Shown in pieces: positions 61,954 to 64,000 of a stretch of DNA of 64,000 bases; within the stretch, counting starts at the first letter, position 1, and every line of letters begins with the position of its first letter. The position numbers were made by a program, and so were the translations under genes. The stretch comes from Pseudolysobacter sp964466115 (lineage in GTDB: Bacteria; Pseudomonadota; Gammaproteobacteria; Xanthomonadales; Rhodanobacteraceae), in NCBI GenBank assembly GCA_964466115.1, contig CAYXMH010000015.1, forward strand, positions 1-64,000. The letters are read 5' to 3'. Below the pieces are notes generated by a model that had not been told where the DNA came from, did no database searches, and was given only the letters and a program-made list of their open reading frames with translations.

Positions 61954-62979
61954 TCACCCGGAGAACTGCTCAGCATTTTCAAGCCAGGACTGCACGAAGT
62001 CGGCAACCGCTGAGGCTAATGCCCTACCCTTTTCAGCCGGCAATCGGTGACTTAAGCCAAGTTGTAGTCCCTGCCGACCCACAACTTTTACTCGCAAGAT
62101 AGGTTTACCTGCTTTAAGGCGCACCTCCTCCGGTTCTGGTTCAGTGCTAGGAACTCGGCGAAATTTTGCCTCTATTACCTGAAGAGCTAAAAGCACATCC
62201 GCAGGGGTACCCGTACCACTATGGAGGCGGCCCACTTTCGTCAACTCTTCCAGAACTTTGTCCAAGCGATCGGATGCCTTGGCTTTGGCTATAAGCGATG
62301 CGAGACGCAAGTACATCGTTTTGGGCACCCGATCATGTCCGCCAAGCGCGTGCAAAAATTCACGCGGCACCAATGCTAGATTTAACTGCACGGAGATTCG
62401 GCTTTTGCTAATCGCCACAAACTGTGCGAGTTCGTCTTGCGTAGAAACAATGCCTGCCTCCATCCAACCGCGATATCGCAGCCCTACTTCGTATGCGCTA
62501 TGTCTGGCTGTGCTATCCGACGTCTCAGCAAGCGACGCCGCCTCTTTATCCGTGAGGTCCGCGACCAACACCTGCAAGGTCCGTCCGAGTTGAGCGCAGG
62601 CGTAACGCCGACGCGAGCCATCGATCACTTCATAATCGTAGTCCGGATCGTTATTGACGGGACGAACAATGGCCGGTGTATTCTGCCCACTCGCCTGAAT
62701 GGAGTTGATCAGATCGGCGACGGTTTCCTCATTCAAGCTCTCCTGCAAACGCCCCTGCAAAGTCCAGACACGAACGCGCGATGGCTCGACACTGGCTAGG
62801 CGATAAGAGCGTGCATCGCCGAGCACGTTTTGCAGCCGGCCAAGCACTCCGCGACTGCCACCGATGCGCGATGTGGGAATGCTTGGCCGCTCGCCTTGAT
62901 GAACAACTTCTGATTGGTTGATTAGGCGTTGTGCACGTTCATGCGCACTCATCGGTGATTTAGGTTTGGTCGAGGTCAT
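61954..62979 (-). CDS. parB: ParB partition protein
   Basis: A 341-residue ParB/RepB/Spo0J-family protein. A basic N-terminus is followed by the ParB nuclease-like fold with DLINSIQASGQNTPAIVRPV and VIDGSRRRYACAQLGR. The HTH region is TQDELAQFVAISKSRISVQLNLALVP. The C-terminal part should dimerise. The ATG at 62979 overlaps the parA stop by ATGA. It binds parS sites, which I could not identify with confidence. Confidence 0.92.
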   Translation of the reverse strand: MTSTKPKSPMSAHERAQRLINQSEVVHQGERPSIPTSRIGGSRGVLGRLQNVLGDARSYRLASVEPSRVRVWTLQGRLQESLNEETVADLINSIQASGQNTPAIVRPVNNDPDYDYEVIDGSRRRYACAQLGRTLQVLVADLTDKEAASLAETSDSTARHSAYEVGLRYRGWMEAGIVSTQDELAQFVAISKSRISVQLNLALVPREFLHALGGHDRVPKTMYLRLASLIAKAKASDRLDKVLEELTKVGRLHSGTGTPADVLLALQVIEAKFRRVPSTEPEPEEVRLKAGKPILRVKVVGRQGLQLGLSHRLPAEKGRALASAVADFVQSWLENAEQFSG

Positions 62980-64000
62980 GGGGCGGTACTCCGCTGCGTC
63001 CAATTCGAGCTAATCAAAGTCATAATTTCCGCAAAAGCTTCATCCAATGCTTCGCGCACCCGCGCGTTCGAGGTTTGTAACCCTCTCGAATTGGGAGGGG
63101 TTGCTTCGTAACAACTAGGCGCACCGGCACTACCACGACGGATCGCCTCAGAGGAAGGGAAAACGCCAGTCAAAATAAGTGCGCCCAGCTTGTTGCGTGC
63201 AAGGATGGAATGCGTTTGATCAGAAACGGAGTTGCGTGTGAACTGGGTTAGAAAAAGGCGTAACCAGCGTTTACGGAGTTCAAAGCCAGGCAGCTTTGAG
63301 ATCCATGCTTCAACGACGCGGGCGAATTTTACGACCGCTTCTAAATCAAGATTGCGGGCAGGGGTTGGGATGATGACGCCGTCACAAGCATAGACCGCGT
63401 TAATAAGTCCAAAATTTAGGGCAGGGGCGCTGTCTATCAAAATGATGTCATAGCCCTCAACTTTCCGTAGCGCTTTTTCAAGCCGACTCCAAAAAGGGTT
63501 TTGGCCAGGTCCTTGTCGAGCTGTCTCAACAGCAATCGTTAATTCGGCTTCATTAGTTTCGATAGCACAGGGGATCATATCGATCGTGCTCCAGTGCGTT
63601 CGGAGTATCTGCTCCGAAAGATCCGTAGAATCGCCCACCATGACCGAACCAACAGATTGCTCCCAATTGACCGTCGTTACTGGTTGCCCGTCCTGGGTTG
63701 AGAGTTCATAGCTACTAGTTAGACTGCCCTGCGGATCCAGATCCACTAGCAAAACACGGTATCCGCTCGTTGCCAGGTAATGGCTCAACAGAACACATGC
63801 CGATGTTTTGGAGCAGCCTCCCTTAAAATTCAGCATTGCGATGATCTGGGTCGCGTCCGTCGGTCCCCGGACCGGCCGAGTGCCGGCGAATTCCCTGATC
63901 GCGTTAATATCATCGAGGGAATAGTGTCGCCAACCGGTTTCACCTTCCCTTGGTGGGGCAGGAAATCCTTCTTGCGATTCCGCCGCACGTAACCAAGCGA
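62976..64000 (-). CDS. parA: ParA partition ATPase (5' end beyond the window)
   Basis: Deviant-Walker ATPase that moves ParB-bound plasmids. MLNFKGGCSKTS holds the KGGxxKT motif; LVDLDPQGSLT and DIILIDSAPALN are the A' and B boxes. The frame stays open through position 64000, and the extra 54 residues contain RHYSLDDINAIREFAGT, a MerR-like N-terminal domain as in type Ia ParA proteins that repress their own operon. The gene is therefore partial, and the Met at 63836 is internal. It is coupled to parB by ATGA. Confidence 0.93.
   Translation of the reverse strand, partial: AWLRAAESQEGFPAPPREGETGWRHYSLDDINAIREFAGTRPVRGPTDATQIIAMLNFKGGCSKTSACVLLSHYLATSGYRVLLVDLDPQGSLTSSYELSTQDGQPVTTVNWEQSVGSVMVGDSTDLSEQILRTHWSTIDMIPCAIETNEAELTIAVETARQGPGQNPFWSRLEKALRKVEGYDIILIDSAPALNFGLINAVYACDGVIIPTPARNLDLEAVVKFARVVEAWISKLPGFELRKRWLRLFLTQFTRNSVSDQTHSILARNKLGALILTGVFPSSEAIRRGSAGAPSCYEATPPNSRGLQTSNARVREALDEAFAEIMTLISSNWTQRSTAP

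Noticed and set aside
1..64000. CRISPR arrays, tRNA or rRNA genes, insertion sequences
   Set aside because: I saw no regularly spaced repeats, no tRNA- or rRNA-like segments, and no transposase frame with terminal inverted repeats.

Overview
The window looks like a large stretch of a conjugative, heavy-metal-resistance plasmid from a gammaproteobacterium. The evidence for a plasmid is a RepB/Rep_3-type replication initiator, a ParA/ParB pair, and a complete VirB2-VirB11/VirD4 mating-pair apparatus. RpfC-type sensor kinases and CopL-type proteins hint at a Lysobacterales/Xanthomonas-like host. That is inference; no rRNA or other taxonomic marker is present.

Layout. (1) 1-900: the C-terminal part of an Ec67-type retron reverse transcriptase with its Toprim domain, cut off at the window edge. 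(2) 908-12498, minus strand: a tightly coupled type IV secretion operon (virB2-B3-B4-orf79-B5-B7-B6-B8-B9-B10-B11-virD4-orf221). It includes a 37-residue lipoprotein that gene callers would miss. No relaxase or VirB1 is visible. (3) 12.5-13.6 kb: a terminator, operator-like palindromes, a small ribbon-helix-helix protein and a protein built from a tandem duplication. (4) 13.6-20.2 kb: two convergent hybrid histidine kinases, one of them degenerate, then lipid A genes lpxB and lpxH with a DUF5063 gene. (5) 20.3-43.7 kb: a metal and metalloid island. It holds arsR-arsI-aqpS-arsC, a Cu/Ag cusCBA operon on the minus strand, and a long plus-strand run. That run contains CopL-like, czcCBA, a PII-like protein, a lipoprotein, two CDF proteins, CopL, a TolC-like protein, a multicopper oxidase, a cytochrome c/His-rich/SnoaL-like fusion, a Cys-rich copper-storage protein and a catalase-family protein. 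(6) 44.6-45.4 kb: a HigBA toxin-antitoxin pair. (7) 45.5-60.4 kb: two 233-bp direct repeats, 98-99% identical by eye. Each lies just upstream of a gene (DUF6573; an orphan DNA methyltransferase), and a shared stem-loop follows each gene. Between them lies a minus-strand polymorphic-toxin operon. It begins with a 2435-residue SpvB/FG-GAP/RHS protein ending in a Tae4-like peptidoglycan amidase. Next come two secreted paralogues that are immunity candidates, a secreted HEAT-repeat protein, a VOC protein and a SnoaL-like pseudogene. (8) 60.6-64.0 kb: the plasmid core (small orf, rep, parB, parA); parA runs off the window.

How it fits together. The secretion operon moves the element. The repeat-driven genes resemble the CUP-controlled leading-region genes of other conjugative plasmids, which are expressed early in a recipient to blunt restriction. 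Rep/ParAB and HigBA keep the plasmid, and the metal genes are the selectable cargo. The most interesting parts are the repeat/stem-loop gene units, the RHS-Tae4 toxin with two unfamiliar immunity candidates, and the paired intact and degenerate RpfC-like kinases.
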